DNA from: Flavobacteriales bacterium
Lineage (GTDB): Bacteria > Bacteroidota > Bacteroidia > Flavobacteriales_F > PHOS-HE28
Length of the DNA: 21,801 bases
NCBI GenBank assembly: GCA_016713865.1
Contig: JADJOG010000034.1
Location: forward strand, 1-21,801
Direction of reading: 5' to 3'
Below the pieces are notes generated by a model. It did not search any database. It was given only the letters and a program-made list of their open reading frames with translations, and was not told the DNA's origin. Below are positions 8,585 to 15,559 of this stretch, one piece after another (position 1 is the stretch's first letter; each line of letters opens with the position of its first letter). A program made the translations under genes and the position numbers.

Positions 8585-9100
8585 TCAATCCTTCCTGAGT
8601 TCAACCCCCACTTCCTCCTTCAAGCGCTCCATCCACTTCGCATCGTTCAGCGCTGGCACCACCAAGGGCGCGAATGCGCTCACCGGCGCGTGAAGTCGTG
8701 ATGCTTCACGTACGTCGGCTGGCGGCATGCTCCCTTCCGTCCAGCCGTGCAACAGGTTCAGCGCGATGCTGAGCGTGAAGGCCGAGCGCAGCACACCGAA
8801 GGCGATGCCAGCAATCTTGTTCGGAATGCTCAAGCTGGCGAGGTCGATGAGCTTCGTGAGGCCGTGCCCGATAAGAACCACCAATGCCAGCACCAATGCG
8901 AAGGTGATCAGGAATGCGAATGCTGCGCTCTTCACTTCGAGCTCGAGCGAATCAATCACGCGCTCGCTCAAGTGAATGCCCGCCCAGATACCGAGCACCA
9001 CGCCAACCAGCGAGGCCAGCTCGATGATGAAGCCGCGCCGAAAACCCTTCCACGCCGCAGCGCCAAGGATGATGAGCAGGAGGATGTCGAGCCAATTCAT
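8585..9100 (-). CDS. CvpA-family membrane protein
   Basis: Integral inner-membrane protein of 171 residues. The start MNWLDILLLIILGAAAWKGF followed by RRGFIIELASLVGVVLGIWAG is characteristic of CvpA (colicin V production protein family). Four hydrophobic segments are visible (about residues 3-17, 24-45, 62-85 and 98-118), then a short polar tail. The family occurs in most bacteria and its molecular role is unsettled. I chose ATG at 9100 because the conserved N-terminus starts there and the promoter-like CATCTTCG ends 6 bases upstream; an upstream in-frame extension to 9313 would overlap the divergent gene and is rejected. Confidence 0.88.
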   Translation of the reverse strand: MNWLDILLLIILGAAAWKGFRRGFIIELASLVGVVLGIWAGIHLSERVIDSLELEVKSAAFAFLITFALVLALVVLIGHGLTKLIDLASLSIPNKIAGIAFGVLRSAFTLSIALNLLHGWTEGSMPPADVREASRLHAPVSAFAPLVVPALNDAKWMERLKEEVGVELRKD

Positions 9101-9105
9101 GCGGG

Positions 9106-9139
9106 GCGAAGATGGAGCGCGCAAGCGTTCCATCTTCGC
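9106..9139. promoter_or_regulatory. 34-base palindrome between two divergent start codons
   Basis: Left arm GCGAAGATGGA (9106-9116) and right arm TCCATCTTCGC (9129-9139) are perfectly complementary. The inner part adds a G-T wobble and CGC/GCG around GCAA, so the whole folds as a 15-base stem with a GCAA loop. Each arm contains CATCTTCG, the -7-like element of one of the two flanking genes, 6 bases from the cvpA ATG and 7 bases from the ATG at 9146. It therefore combines two promoters and possibly an operator. Confidence 0.6.
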
Positions 9140-9145
9140 GGCCCC

Positions 9146-9487
9146 ATGGACCTCACCTTCGAGAAACGCTGGCGCGACCTGGTAGCCTCGCTCTCCAAGC
9201 GATTCGATGCCGGCACGCTCGATCTCAACAGCATCATCTTCCTGATCGGCGTGCAGGAGCTGGGGCAGCATGCCCGCGAGTTCAAGAAAGATGAGAAAGT
9301 GGCGCTGATGCACATCGGCATCTGCGTGCTGCTGCTGCCCTACGGCTACTACAAGGAACTAGGCCGCGACGCAGATGGGTGGCCGCACTTCGAGCGCGTG
9401 ATGGACTTGCCGCACTTAGGGCCTGATGCGCAGGAAAGACTGATGAAAGAGGCCGTGTTGACCTACTTCGAGGAACAGGCGATCTGA
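9146..9487 (+). CDS. conserved Bacteroidota protein of unknown function, 113 residues
   Basis: Small soluble acidic protein without signal peptide or membrane segment. It starts MDLTFEKRWRDLVASLSKRF and contains IIFLIGVQELG, KKDEKVALMHIGIC, LLPYGYY and a C-terminal LMKEAVLTYFEEQ. From memory it resembles small uncharacterised proteins common in Flavobacteriia that share the LIGVQELG and MHI-C-LL-PYGYY pattern. I know of no assigned function. The start at 9146 is supported by the promoter-like element 7 bases upstream and by conservation beginning at the FEKRW segment. It is divergent from cvpA and ends 2 bases before the convergent lipoprotein stop. Confidence 0.8.
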   Translation: MDLTFEKRWRDLVASLSKRFDAGTLDLNSIIFLIGVQELGQHAREFKKDEKVALMHIGICVLLLPYGYYKELGRDADGWPHFERVMDLPHLGPDAQERLMKEAVLTYFEEQAI

Positions 9488-9489
9488 GC

Positions 9490-9882
9490 CTACTGCGCCG
9501 GAAGGATGATCACCGTCTCGCGGTTGGTCTCCTCCTCTTCGATCTTGATGATGCCCTCGCCAACGAGGGTGTCGAAGGTGCAGATGATGTCCAATACGGC
9601 AAAGCCGCTCTGGCCCTGCTCGTAGAAATCGGAGTAATCGAACTCCGCCTCGCCGCGGCCATCGGAGTACTTCTCCTTGTTCAATCGCGAAGGGTCGCCC
9701 AGCGGAAACTGGGGGTCTGCAAAGAGCTTCACGTAGGCATCCGGCACAACGGTGCCATCTTCCCTCATCACCTTGATGATGGCGGTAGTGGGCTTCTCTT
9801 TCGTGCAAGAAGGAGCGAGCACGGCCACGGCGGCCAGCACCAAAGCGCTGGTAAGCGCGCTGCGGAGTAGGGGTCGGGTCAT
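9490..9882 (-). CDS. small lipoprotein with a carboxypeptidase-regulatory-like fold, unknown function
   Basis: Protein of 130 residues with a lipoprotein-type signal: basic start MTRPLLR, hydrophobic stretch to about residue 22, then LAPSC with the lipidated Cys at residue 26 followed by TKEKP. The mature part reads like a single small beta-sandwich: AIIKVMREDGTVVPDAYVKLF, a loop, YSDGRGEAEFDY, GFAVLDIICTF, then GEGIIKIEEEETNRETVIILP. The V-x-DGxxV-x-A-x-V pattern with a later DGxGxAxF resembles CarboxypepD-regulatory-like domains, which often decorate Bacteroidota surface lipoproteins. Specific function unknown. The start at 9882 gives the proper signal peptide; earlier in-frame starts only add unrelated residues. 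It is divergent from the cyclophilin gene. Confidence 0.78.
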   Translation of the reverse strand: MTRPLLRSALTSALVLAAVAVLAPSCTKEKPTTAIIKVMREDGTVVPDAYVKLFADPQFPLGDPSRLNKEKYSDGRGEAEFDYSDFYEQGQSGFAVLDIICTFDTLVGEGIIKIEEEETNRETVIILPAQ

Positions 9883-9887
9883 TGGGA

Positions 9888-9895
9888 TACTTTTG
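9888..9895 (+). promoter_or_regulatory. -7 promoter element of the cyclophilin-pheS operon
   Basis: TACTTTTG is an exact match to TAnnTTTG, 24 bases before the ATG at 9920. It is the only exact match found upstream of a gene here, and it supports an operon of cyclophilin, pheS and the flavoprotein. Confidence 0.5.
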
Positions 9896-9919
9896 AGCCT
9901 TCGCGCCAAAGCGCAACGG

Positions 9920-10633
9920 ATGTCAAATGTAAGGGAGAGCGGCGAAGGGCCATTGGGGTGGCGGATATGGATGCTGGCTTTCGCGTTTTCGGCCGTTTCA
10001 TTGACGCTGGCCCAAGCCACTCCGGCGCCTCGGCGGCCCTTGGTCGAGATCCGCACCACCCGGGGCACCATGATCGTGGCCCTTTACAACGAAACACCGA
10101 AACACCGCGATAATTTCCTGCGGCTCGTTCGTGAAGGCCGCTACGATAGCCTGCTCTTCCACCGGGTGATTCCCAGCTTCATGGTTCAGGGCGGCGACCC
10201 CGAAAGCCGCCGTGCTCCCTCAGGAACGGAATTGGGGCAGGGCGGTCCGGGCTATGGGTTACCTGCCGAGATCCGACCGGGCCTCATCCACAAGCGTGGA
10301 GCTCTGGCAGCCGCCCGGCAGCCGAACAATGCCAACAGCGACAGCAGCAGCGGAAGCCAATTCTTCCTTGTATTGGGTAACCGGTACTTGGGTGAAGAGC
10401 TTGACCGCGTGGCCGAGCGCAACGCACACATGGGCACCCCAGTGACTTACACAGCCGAGCAACGAAAGGAATACGCCTTGGTGGGTGGCGCGCCGCATCT
10501 CGATGGCGCTTACACCGTTTTCGGACAGGTGGTCGAAGGCCTGGATGTGATCGATGCGATCGCCTTGGCGCCCTGCGATGCCCGTGACCGTCCGTTGGTC
10601 GATATTCGCGCGTTCATGCGCATACTCGAATGA
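9920..10633 (+). CDS. secreted cyclophilin-type peptidyl-prolyl cis-trans isomerase
   Basis: Cyclophilin-fold prolyl isomerase that probably acts in the periplasm. A signal-like hydrophobic stretch MLAFAFSAVSLTLAQA (residues 18-33) precedes the catalytic domain. The cyclophilin signature with catalytic Arg is LLFHRVIPSFMVQGGDP, followed by a substrate-groove segment ANSDSSSGSQFFLVLG. An insertion before the last strands (YTAEQRKEYALVGGAPHLDGAYTVFGQVVEGLDVI) is the form common in Bacteroidota homologues. The start is uncertain: ATG at 9920 fits the promoter at 9888, while TTG 9956 or ATG 9971 would give shorter signal peptides. The gene ends in ATGA, overlapping the start of pheS by 4 bases. 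Confidence 0.88.
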   Translation: MSNVRESGEGPLGWRIWMLAFAFSAVSLTLAQATPAPRRPLVEIRTTRGTMIVALYNETPKHRDNFLRLVREGRYDSLLFHRVIPSFMVQGGDPESRRAPSGTELGQGGPGYGLPAEIRPGLIHKRGALAAARQPNNANSDSSSGSQFFLVLGNRYLGEELDRVAERNAHMGTPVTYTAEQRKEYALVGGAPHLDGAYTVFGQVVEGLDVIDAIALAPCDARDRPLVDIRAFMRILE

Positions 10634-11667
10634 GCCTTACTGAGCGGATCGCACATCTGGAGGAAGAAGTGGCCAAGGCCACGGCGCGCACCGCCGACGA
10701 GGCAGAGCGCTTCCGTGTTGTCATGCTCGGGCGCAACGGCGCCATCACGGAACTGTTCGAAGCATTCAAGCAGGTGGCCTCCGAAGAGAAGCGCGTACTG
10801 GGCCAACGGATGAATGCGCTGAAGCAGCGCGCGCAGGCGCGCTGGGAAGAATTCAAGGCCGGAAGTGATCAAGCGGAACAAGCTTCAGCTCCAGCAGCCG
10901 ACCTCTCACGCCCGGCCCTCATGGAGCCGGCGGGCGCGCAGCATCCGATCACGATCACGCGGCAGCGCATCATCGATGTGTTCGCGCGGATCGGCTTCAC
11001 GGTGAGCCATGGGCCTGAGGTGGAGGACGACCGCCACAACTTCAGCGCGCTCAATTTCCCGCCCGACCATCCGGCGCGCGACATGCAGGACACCTTCTTC
11101 GTGCAAGGACCGGGAGGCATGGCCCTGCGCACGCACACCAGCAGCGTGCAGGTGCGGGTGATGGAGAACCAGAAGCCGCCGATCCGCACCATCTCGCCTG
11201 GCCGCGTTTACCGCAACGAAGCCATCAGCGCGCGCGCGCACTGCATGTTCCATCAGGTTGAAGCGCTTTATGTGGATAAGGGCGTGAGCTTCGCAGAACT
11301 CAAAGGCACCATCGACTACTTCGCCAAGAGCCTCTTCGGCAAGGACGTGAGCGTACGACTGCGCCCGAGCTATTTCCCGTTCACCGAGCCCAGCGCCGAG
11401 GTGGATATGAGCTGCACCATCTGCAGCGGCAAGGGCTGCACGGTGTGCAAGCACAGCGGCTGGGTGGAGATCATGGGCTGCGGCATGGTTGATCCTGCGG
11501 TGCTCGCCAATTGCGGCATCGATCCTGAATCGTATTCCGGATTCGCGCTAGGCATGGGCGTGGAACGCGTGGCGCAGTTGATCTGGCGCGTGCCCGACCT
11601 GCGCATGTACTGGGAGAACGACATCCGCTTCCTGGACCGGTTCGCTGCAGAGCAAACCCTCGGCTGA
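10630..11667 (+). CDS. pheS: phenylalanine-tRNA ligase alpha subunit
   Basis: Catalytic alpha subunit of the (alpha-beta)2 phenylalanyl-tRNA synthetase, charging tRNA-Phe. The 345 residues have an N-terminal coiled-coil arm (residues 1-85) and a class II core: GFTVSHGPEVEDDRHNFSALN (122-142), DTFFV, LRTHTSSVQVR (167-177), GRVYRNEAISARAHCMFHQVE (191-211), SYFPFTEPSAEVDM (247-260) and the C-terminal GFALGMGVERVAQL (304-317). C262, C265, C270 and C273 form a C-x2-C-x4-C-x2-C motif (CTICSGKGCTVC) as in Bacteroidota PheS, possibly metal-binding. The start overlaps the cyclophilin stop by 4 bases and the stop is 5 bases before the next gene, indicating translational coupling. pheT is not in the window; in Bacteroidota the two subunit genes are often unlinked. 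Confidence 0.96.
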   Translation: MSLTERIAHLEEEVAKATARTADEAERFRVVMLGRNGAITELFEAFKQVASEEKRVLGQRMNALKQRAQARWEEFKAGSDQAEQASAPAADLSRPALMEPAGAQHPITITRQRIIDVFARIGFTVSHGPEVEDDRHNFSALNFPPDHPARDMQDTFFVQGPGGMALRTHTSSVQVRVMENQKPPIRTISPGRVYRNEAISARAHCMFHQVEALYVDKGVSFAELKGTIDYFAKSLFGKDVSVRLRPSYFPFTEPSAEVDMSCTICSGKGCTVCKHSGWVEIMGCGMVDPAVLANCGIDPESYSGFALGMGVERVAQLIWRVPDLRMYWENDIRFLDRFAAEQTLG

Positions 11668-11672
11668 GCGCG

Positions 11673-12920
11673 ATGGACACCGAGGTCTGCATCCTCGGAG
11701 GCGGCCCTGGTGGTTGCGTGGCTGCCATGCGCCTCGCCCAATCGGGAATGTCCTCTGTACTGATTGAGCAGGCCCGCTTCCCGCGCGACAAAGTGTGCGG
11801 CGATGCCCTCAGCGGAAAAGTGATGCGAGCGCTGGAACGGCTTGATCCCGATCTGGCACTGGAAGTAAAGCGCGATGCGCAAAGCCAACCGAGCTGGGGC
11901 GTGGTGTTCGAGGCGCCCAGCGGACGCCGGCTGCGTGTTCCGTTCTCGCGTGAGACCGGCTTGGGCGAGGCTCCGGGCTTCATCCTTCCTCGGCTCCGCT
12001 TCGATGACCTGCTCTTCCAGCGCATGAAGCAGAAGCCGTCGGTGCAGGTACTTGAAGGAAGCACCGCGCGCAGCTTCGAACGCGACGGCACCGCATGGCG
12101 CATTGGCTTGAGTGGCGAGGCGGGCCACGATGAGGTCAGGTGCAAGCTGGTGATCGATGCTTCCGGGGCCAACTCCGGCTTCGCGCGCCACGCAGCAGGC
12201 CTGCAAATGGAGCCTCGTCATCATGCGGCAGGCGTACGTGCGTACTACACGGGTGTCGAGGGTTTGGATGCGCAAGGATTCATCGAGCTCATCTTCCTGA
12301 AGGAATTGCTTCCTGGCTATCTCTGGATCTTCCCGCTGCCCAACGGCCGCGCGAATGTGGGCCTGGGCATCCGATCCGATGTGGTGCGCGATCGCCGGCT
12401 CGACTTGAAGAAGCTGCTGGACCGGATCATCAGCGAGCATCCTGCATTGAGCCGCCGCTTCAAGAACGCGGTGCGCGATGGAGCCGTGCGCGGCATGGGT
12501 CTGCCATTGGCCAGCAAGCGATACCGAATCAGTGGTGATGGCTACCTGCTCGTGGGCGATGCCGCACACTTGATCGACCCCTTCACCGGTGAGGGCATCA
12601 GCCATGCGATGATCAGCGGCATGCATGCGGCCGATGTGGCTGCGCAAGCAATTGGCTCCGGCAACACATCGGCAAAGGCACTCGCGGACTACGATGCGCG
12701 CGCATGGAAAAGGCTCGGGAAGGAGTTGGCGATAAGCGCTCGCCTGCAGCGGATGGCGGGCAACGCGTGGCTCTTCGATTTCGTGGTGGATCGCGCGAAC
12801 CGGAATCCAGCGCTCGCCGATACGATCAGCAGCATGTTCACCGACCTTGATCTGCGTGAGCGTTTGAAGCGGCCCGGCTTCTACATGGATCTGCTGCTGG
12901 GCCGCGCGCTGAAGAAATAG
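11673..12920 (+). CDS. geranylgeranyl-reductase-family FAD-dependent oxidoreductase
   Basis: Flavoprotein of 415 residues. The N-terminal FAD-binding Rossmann motif is ILGGGPGGCVAA (residues 7-18), with an acidic residue ending the second strand (LIEQARFPRDKVCGD, 30-44); the KVCGD segment is typical of the geranylgeranyl reductase family. LLPGYLWIFPLPNGRANVGLGI (212-233) is the family's middle signature, and GDAAHLIDPFTGEGI (295-309) is the second FAD motif. Relatives reduce prenyl chains of chlorophyll, archaeal lipids or menaquinone; in Bacteroidota the substrate is mostly undetermined, so none is assigned. The gene is third in the cyclophilin-pheS operon, 5 bases after pheS, and ends 6 bases before the convergent pdxA stop. 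Confidence 0.9.
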   Translation: MDTEVCILGGGPGGCVAAMRLAQSGMSSVLIEQARFPRDKVCGDALSGKVMRALERLDPDLALEVKRDAQSQPSWGVVFEAPSGRRLRVPFSRETGLGEAPGFILPRLRFDDLLFQRMKQKPSVQVLEGSTARSFERDGTAWRIGLSGEAGHDEVRCKLVIDASGANSGFARHAAGLQMEPRHHAAGVRAYYTGVEGLDAQGFIELIFLKELLPGYLWIFPLPNGRANVGLGIRSDVVRDRRLDLKKLLDRIISEHPALSRRFKNAVRDGAVRGMGLPLASKRYRISGDGYLLVGDAAHLIDPFTGEGISHAMISGMHAADVAAQAIGSGNTSAKALADYDARAWKRLGKELAISARLQRMAGNAWLFDFVVDRANRNPALADTISSMFTDLDLRERLKRPGFYMDLLLGRALKK

Positions 12921-12926
12921 AGCTCA

Positions 12927-14000
12927 TCAACCTTCTTTGCGCTCCTTCTCCTTCTTCTGCGGCTGAAGCGGATTGGCCATGATGGCTTTGTAACGCTCGC
13001 GGTTCTGCCGAACATCGGCTGCCAGCCAGACTGCTGCGCGGAAACTGCCTTCGTCCGCCACGCCCTTGCCCGCGATATCGAGCCCGGTGCCATGCTCGGG
13101 ACTCGTGCGCACAATGGGCAGCCCTGCCGTGAAATTCACGCCGTGCCCAAAGCTCAACGCTTTGAATGGCGCAAGGCCTTGATCATGGTACATGGCCAGC
13201 ACGCCATCGAAACGGGTGTAGCTGCCATTCCCGAAGAAGCCATCGGCGGGATAGGGGCCCATGGCGGCAATGCCTTCCTCATTCAGCTTTCGCACGGCTG
13301 GCGCAATACGCTCCTTGTCCTCATTACCCAACGCACCGCCATCGCCAGCATGCGGGTTCAGCCCGAGGATCGCGATGCGTGGCTGCAGCACGCCGAAGTC
13401 GCGCATGAGGCTCTGGTGCAGCAAACGCGCCTTGGCCATTATGCGGTCGGTGGTGATCGCCGCGGCAACATCCTTCAGCGGGATATGGCCCGTGACGCAG
13501 CCAACGCGTAAACCCTCTCCCACCAGGATCATGAGCACCTCGCCATCGCCGCCAGCCATGTGCTGCAGGTATTCGGTATGGCCGGGGTAAGCGAAGCCCG
13601 CTTGCTGCATCGCATTCTTGTCGATGGGCGCGGTGACCAGCACATCGACCTTGCCGGATGCGAGATCCTGCACCGCGGCCTCAAGGCTTTTCACGGCGAA
13701 AGAGGCTAGCTGACCCGATGGCTTACCCGGCTCAATGTCAACCTCCTCATCCCAGGCACCAACGACGTTGAGCTTGCGCGCCACGGCATCACGCGCATCG
13801 GCAATACCATTGAACTGCACATCATCGAGCTGCAGTGTTTTCCGATACTGGCTGACGACCTTGGCCGATGCATAGAGCATGGGCGTTGCTTCGGCGAGCA
13901 TGCGCGGATCCTCGAAGCACTTGAGCACCACTTCGATGCCCACGCCATTGAGATCGCCGCATGAGATGCCTATGCGCAGGGGCTGACGTTGCTCGCTCAT
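12927..14000 (-). CDS. pdxA: 4-hydroxythreonine-4-phosphate dehydrogenase
   Basis: Pyridoxal 5'-phosphate biosynthesis (DXP-dependent route): NAD-dependent oxidation of 4-phosphohydroxy-L-threonine. Length is 357 residues. The N-terminus IGISCGDLNGVGIEV is typical. Three metal-binding histidines are seen at H172 (VTGHIPL), H217 (GLNPHAGDGG) and H272 (YHDQGLAPFK); their spacings of 45 and 55 residues equal those of E. coli PdxA His166, His211 and His266. GHTEYL (140-145) and the C-terminal PIVRTSPEHGTGLDIAGKG substrate-binding segment are also present. The charged Lys-rich tail (QPQKKEKERKEG) is an extension. The start codon overlaps the stop of the aminopeptidase gene by 4 bases, so the two are one transcriptional unit. 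Confidence 0.96.
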   Translation of the reverse strand: MSEQRQPLRIGISCGDLNGVGIEVVLKCFEDPRMLAEATPMLYASAKVVSQYRKTLQLDDVQFNGIADARDAVARKLNVVGAWDEEVDIEPGKPSGQLASFAVKSLEAAVQDLASGKVDVLVTAPIDKNAMQQAGFAYPGHTEYLQHMAGGDGEVLMILVGEGLRVGCVTGHIPLKDVAAAITTDRIMAKARLLHQSLMRDFGVLQPRIAILGLNPHAGDGGALGNEDKERIAPAVRKLNEEGIAAMGPYPADGFFGNGSYTRFDGVLAMYHDQGLAPFKALSFGHGVNFTAGLPIVRTSPEHGTGLDIAGKGVADEGSFRAAVWLAADVRQNRERYKAIMANPLQPQKKEKERKEG

Positions 14001-15430
14001 GCTCGTGCTCGGTTCTTCAGGAATGCATAGAGCAGGCGAACGCCCACTCCGGTGCCGCCTCGTGTTCGATATCCATCGCGCCGGGTGATGAAGGCAGGAC
14101 CCGCGATGTCGATATGGATGAAAGGCCGTGTGGTGAAACGCGCAAGGAACTTGCCGGCGGTTTGCGCGCCTGCGAGATCGCTGCCCAGGTTCTTGATATC
14201 GGCCACTTCGCTCTTGATCTCGTCGCCGTATTCGTCCCAGAAAGGAAGGCGCGCCACACGCTCATAAGTGGCATCTCCCGCCTGCTCGAGCCTGCTGAAC
14301 TCCGTGTCGGGCGCAGTGCCCATGATGGCGCTTCCGTATTGGCCGATGGCACGCATGGCGGCTCCTGTGAGCGTGGCCACGGTGATGGCGAGCTCGGGCT
14401 TGTATTGCTCTCCGAAACTGAGGGCATCGGCCAGGATCATGCGCCCCTCAGCATCGGTGTTCAGCACTTCGACGGTGAGGCCGCTGTGCATGCGGATCAC
14501 GTCGCCCGGTGCGTAGGCATTGCCTCCGGGCCTGTTGTCGGTGGCCGGCACCAGTGCGATCACATGCACGGGCAATTCGCGCTTCGCAGCCATGCTGATG
14601 GCACAAGCCACGGCAGCGGCCCCAGCCATGTCGCACTTCATCTGATCCATGCTGTTGGCGGTGGGTTTCAGGCTAAGGCCTCCGGTATCGTACACCACGC
14701 CCTTGCCCACGAGCAGAACAGGCTGCTTGTTCACCGCATTCTTCGGTTTCCACTCCATGATGCAGAACGCAGGCTCGTCGATACTGCCCTTGTTCACGGC
14801 CATGAGGCCTCCCATTCCACGCGCTGCAATCTGCTCCTTGCCCAGCACCTGCAACTTGAACCCGCTGGTGCGGCTGAGGTTGCGGATCTCGGCAGCGAGC
14901 TGCTTGGCGTTGAGGAAGCTTACCGGCTCATTCACGAGGTCGCGCGCGATGCAAGTGGCCTCGCAGAGGTCTTGCAATTCTTCCACCTCATCATTTCCGA
15001 CCTCTTTAGCCACGATGGATAGCCTTTCAAGGCTGGGCTCGCCCGCCTCGTCTGTCTTGTATTTGCGGAAAGCATAGTTGCCCAATGCCGCACCCTCGGC
15101 CATGGCAAGGCAGAGCCCGGAGTCGTCCTGCAGATTGATGAGCTGCGCCTCTTTCCGCTTAGCTGAATTGAGACGGGCTGCCATGGCATCGCCGGCTCGT
15201 CGGGCCTGTTCCATTCGCTTGCTCAGGACCTCGCCGCTCGATAGGTGCGCCATCACCAATCGGCCGCTGATGTCGCAAACCGCCAGCGCAGGGTCGGCCT
15301 TGAGCTGCTCAGAGAGGTATTGCCGGTCGGCGCGCTCGAGGTCGAGGTGGCGCAATTGCGAAAGGTCGTCGAGTATCACGAGGCTGTCGCGGGCGGAGGA
15401 TGGCCGCGCGGCCTTCACCAGTTCCATCAT
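13997..15430 (-). CDS. pepA: leucyl aminopeptidase, family M17
   Basis: Cytosolic metallo-aminopeptidase of the M17 family, removing N-terminal residues from peptides; 477 residues. The N-terminal macro-like domain is divergent. The catalytic domain has the M17 ligands: K243 and D248 in VGKGVVYDTGG, K255, D267 in KCDMAGAAAV, and NTDAEGR (324-330) with D326, E328 and catalytic R330. LVNEP (residues 165-169) matches the family linker segment. The signature carries NTDAEGRM where NTDAEGRL is usual. A second ATG directly follows the first (15427); the start is fixed by a promoter-like TATCTTCG 5 bases upstream. It overlaps pdxA by 4 bases and is divergent from the T9SS surface protein. Confidence 0.95.
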   Translation of the reverse strand: MMELVKAARPSSARDSLVILDDLSQLRHLDLERADRQYLSEQLKADPALAVCDISGRLVMAHLSSGEVLSKRMEQARRAGDAMAARLNSAKRKEAQLINLQDDSGLCLAMAEGAALGNYAFRKYKTDEAGEPSLERLSIVAKEVGNDEVEELQDLCEATCIARDLVNEPVSFLNAKQLAAEIRNLSRTSGFKLQVLGKEQIAARGMGGLMAVNKGSIDEPAFCIMEWKPKNAVNKQPVLLVGKGVVYDTGGLSLKPTANSMDQMKCDMAGAAAVACAISMAAKRELPVHVIALVPATDNRPGGNAYAPGDVIRMHSGLTVEVLNTDAEGRMILADALSFGEQYKPELAITVATLTGAAMRAIGQYGSAIMGTAPDTEFSRLEQAGDATYERVARLPFWDEYGDEIKSEVADIKNLGSDLAGAQTAGKFLARFTTRPFIHIDIAGPAFITRRDGYRTRGGTGVGVRLLYAFLKNRARA

Positions 15431-15435
15431 GGGGC

Positions 15436-15443
15436 CGAAGATA
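15436..15443 (-). promoter_or_regulatory. -7-like promoter element of pepA
   Basis: TATCTTCG on the minus strand, then GCCCC and the ATG at 15430. One mismatch to TAnnTTTG. It predicts a transcript starting at or beside the start codon. Confidence 0.6.
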
Positions 15444-15444
15444 T

Positions 15445-15462
15445 CTGCCTGCGATCAGGCAG
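15445..15462. promoter_or_regulatory. perfect dyad abutting the pepA -7-like element
   Basis: CTGCCTG-CGAT-CAGGCAG, a perfect 7-base inverted repeat with a 4-base centre, begins one base upstream of the pepA -7-like element, in the spacer where -33 and -7 boxes are separated. It lies in the 129-base divergent region to the T9SS gene. Operator is an inference. Confidence 0.4.
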
Positions 15463-15545
15463 GATTCTCCGAGACCCGGGGGACGAAGACGCATCAGCGG
15501 CATCTATTCGGCAGGCTGCGGCGACCATTGCCCCGCTGGAACAAC

Positions 15546-15553
15546 GACCTTTG
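15546..15553 (+). promoter_or_regulatory. -7-like promoter element of the T9SS surface protein gene
   Basis: GACCTTTG, matching all but the first base of TAnnTTTG, followed by CACGGG and the ATG at 15560. A TTG about 15 bases further upstream could be the -33 box. Confidence 0.45.
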
Positions 15554-15559
15554 CACGGG

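Noticed and set aside
8585..9313. Longer cvpA reading starting at 9313
   Set aside because: It would read through the palindromic promoter region and most of the divergent gene; the CvpA family starts at MNWLDIL.
11370..12647. 425-codon minus-strand frame opposite pheS and the flavoprotein
   Set aside because: Spans two well-supported plus-strand genes; no motif and shadow-type composition.
13961..15022. 353-codon plus-strand frame opposite pepA and pdxA
   Set aside because: Antisense shadow of two conserved enzymes; no signal, domain or promoter of its own.
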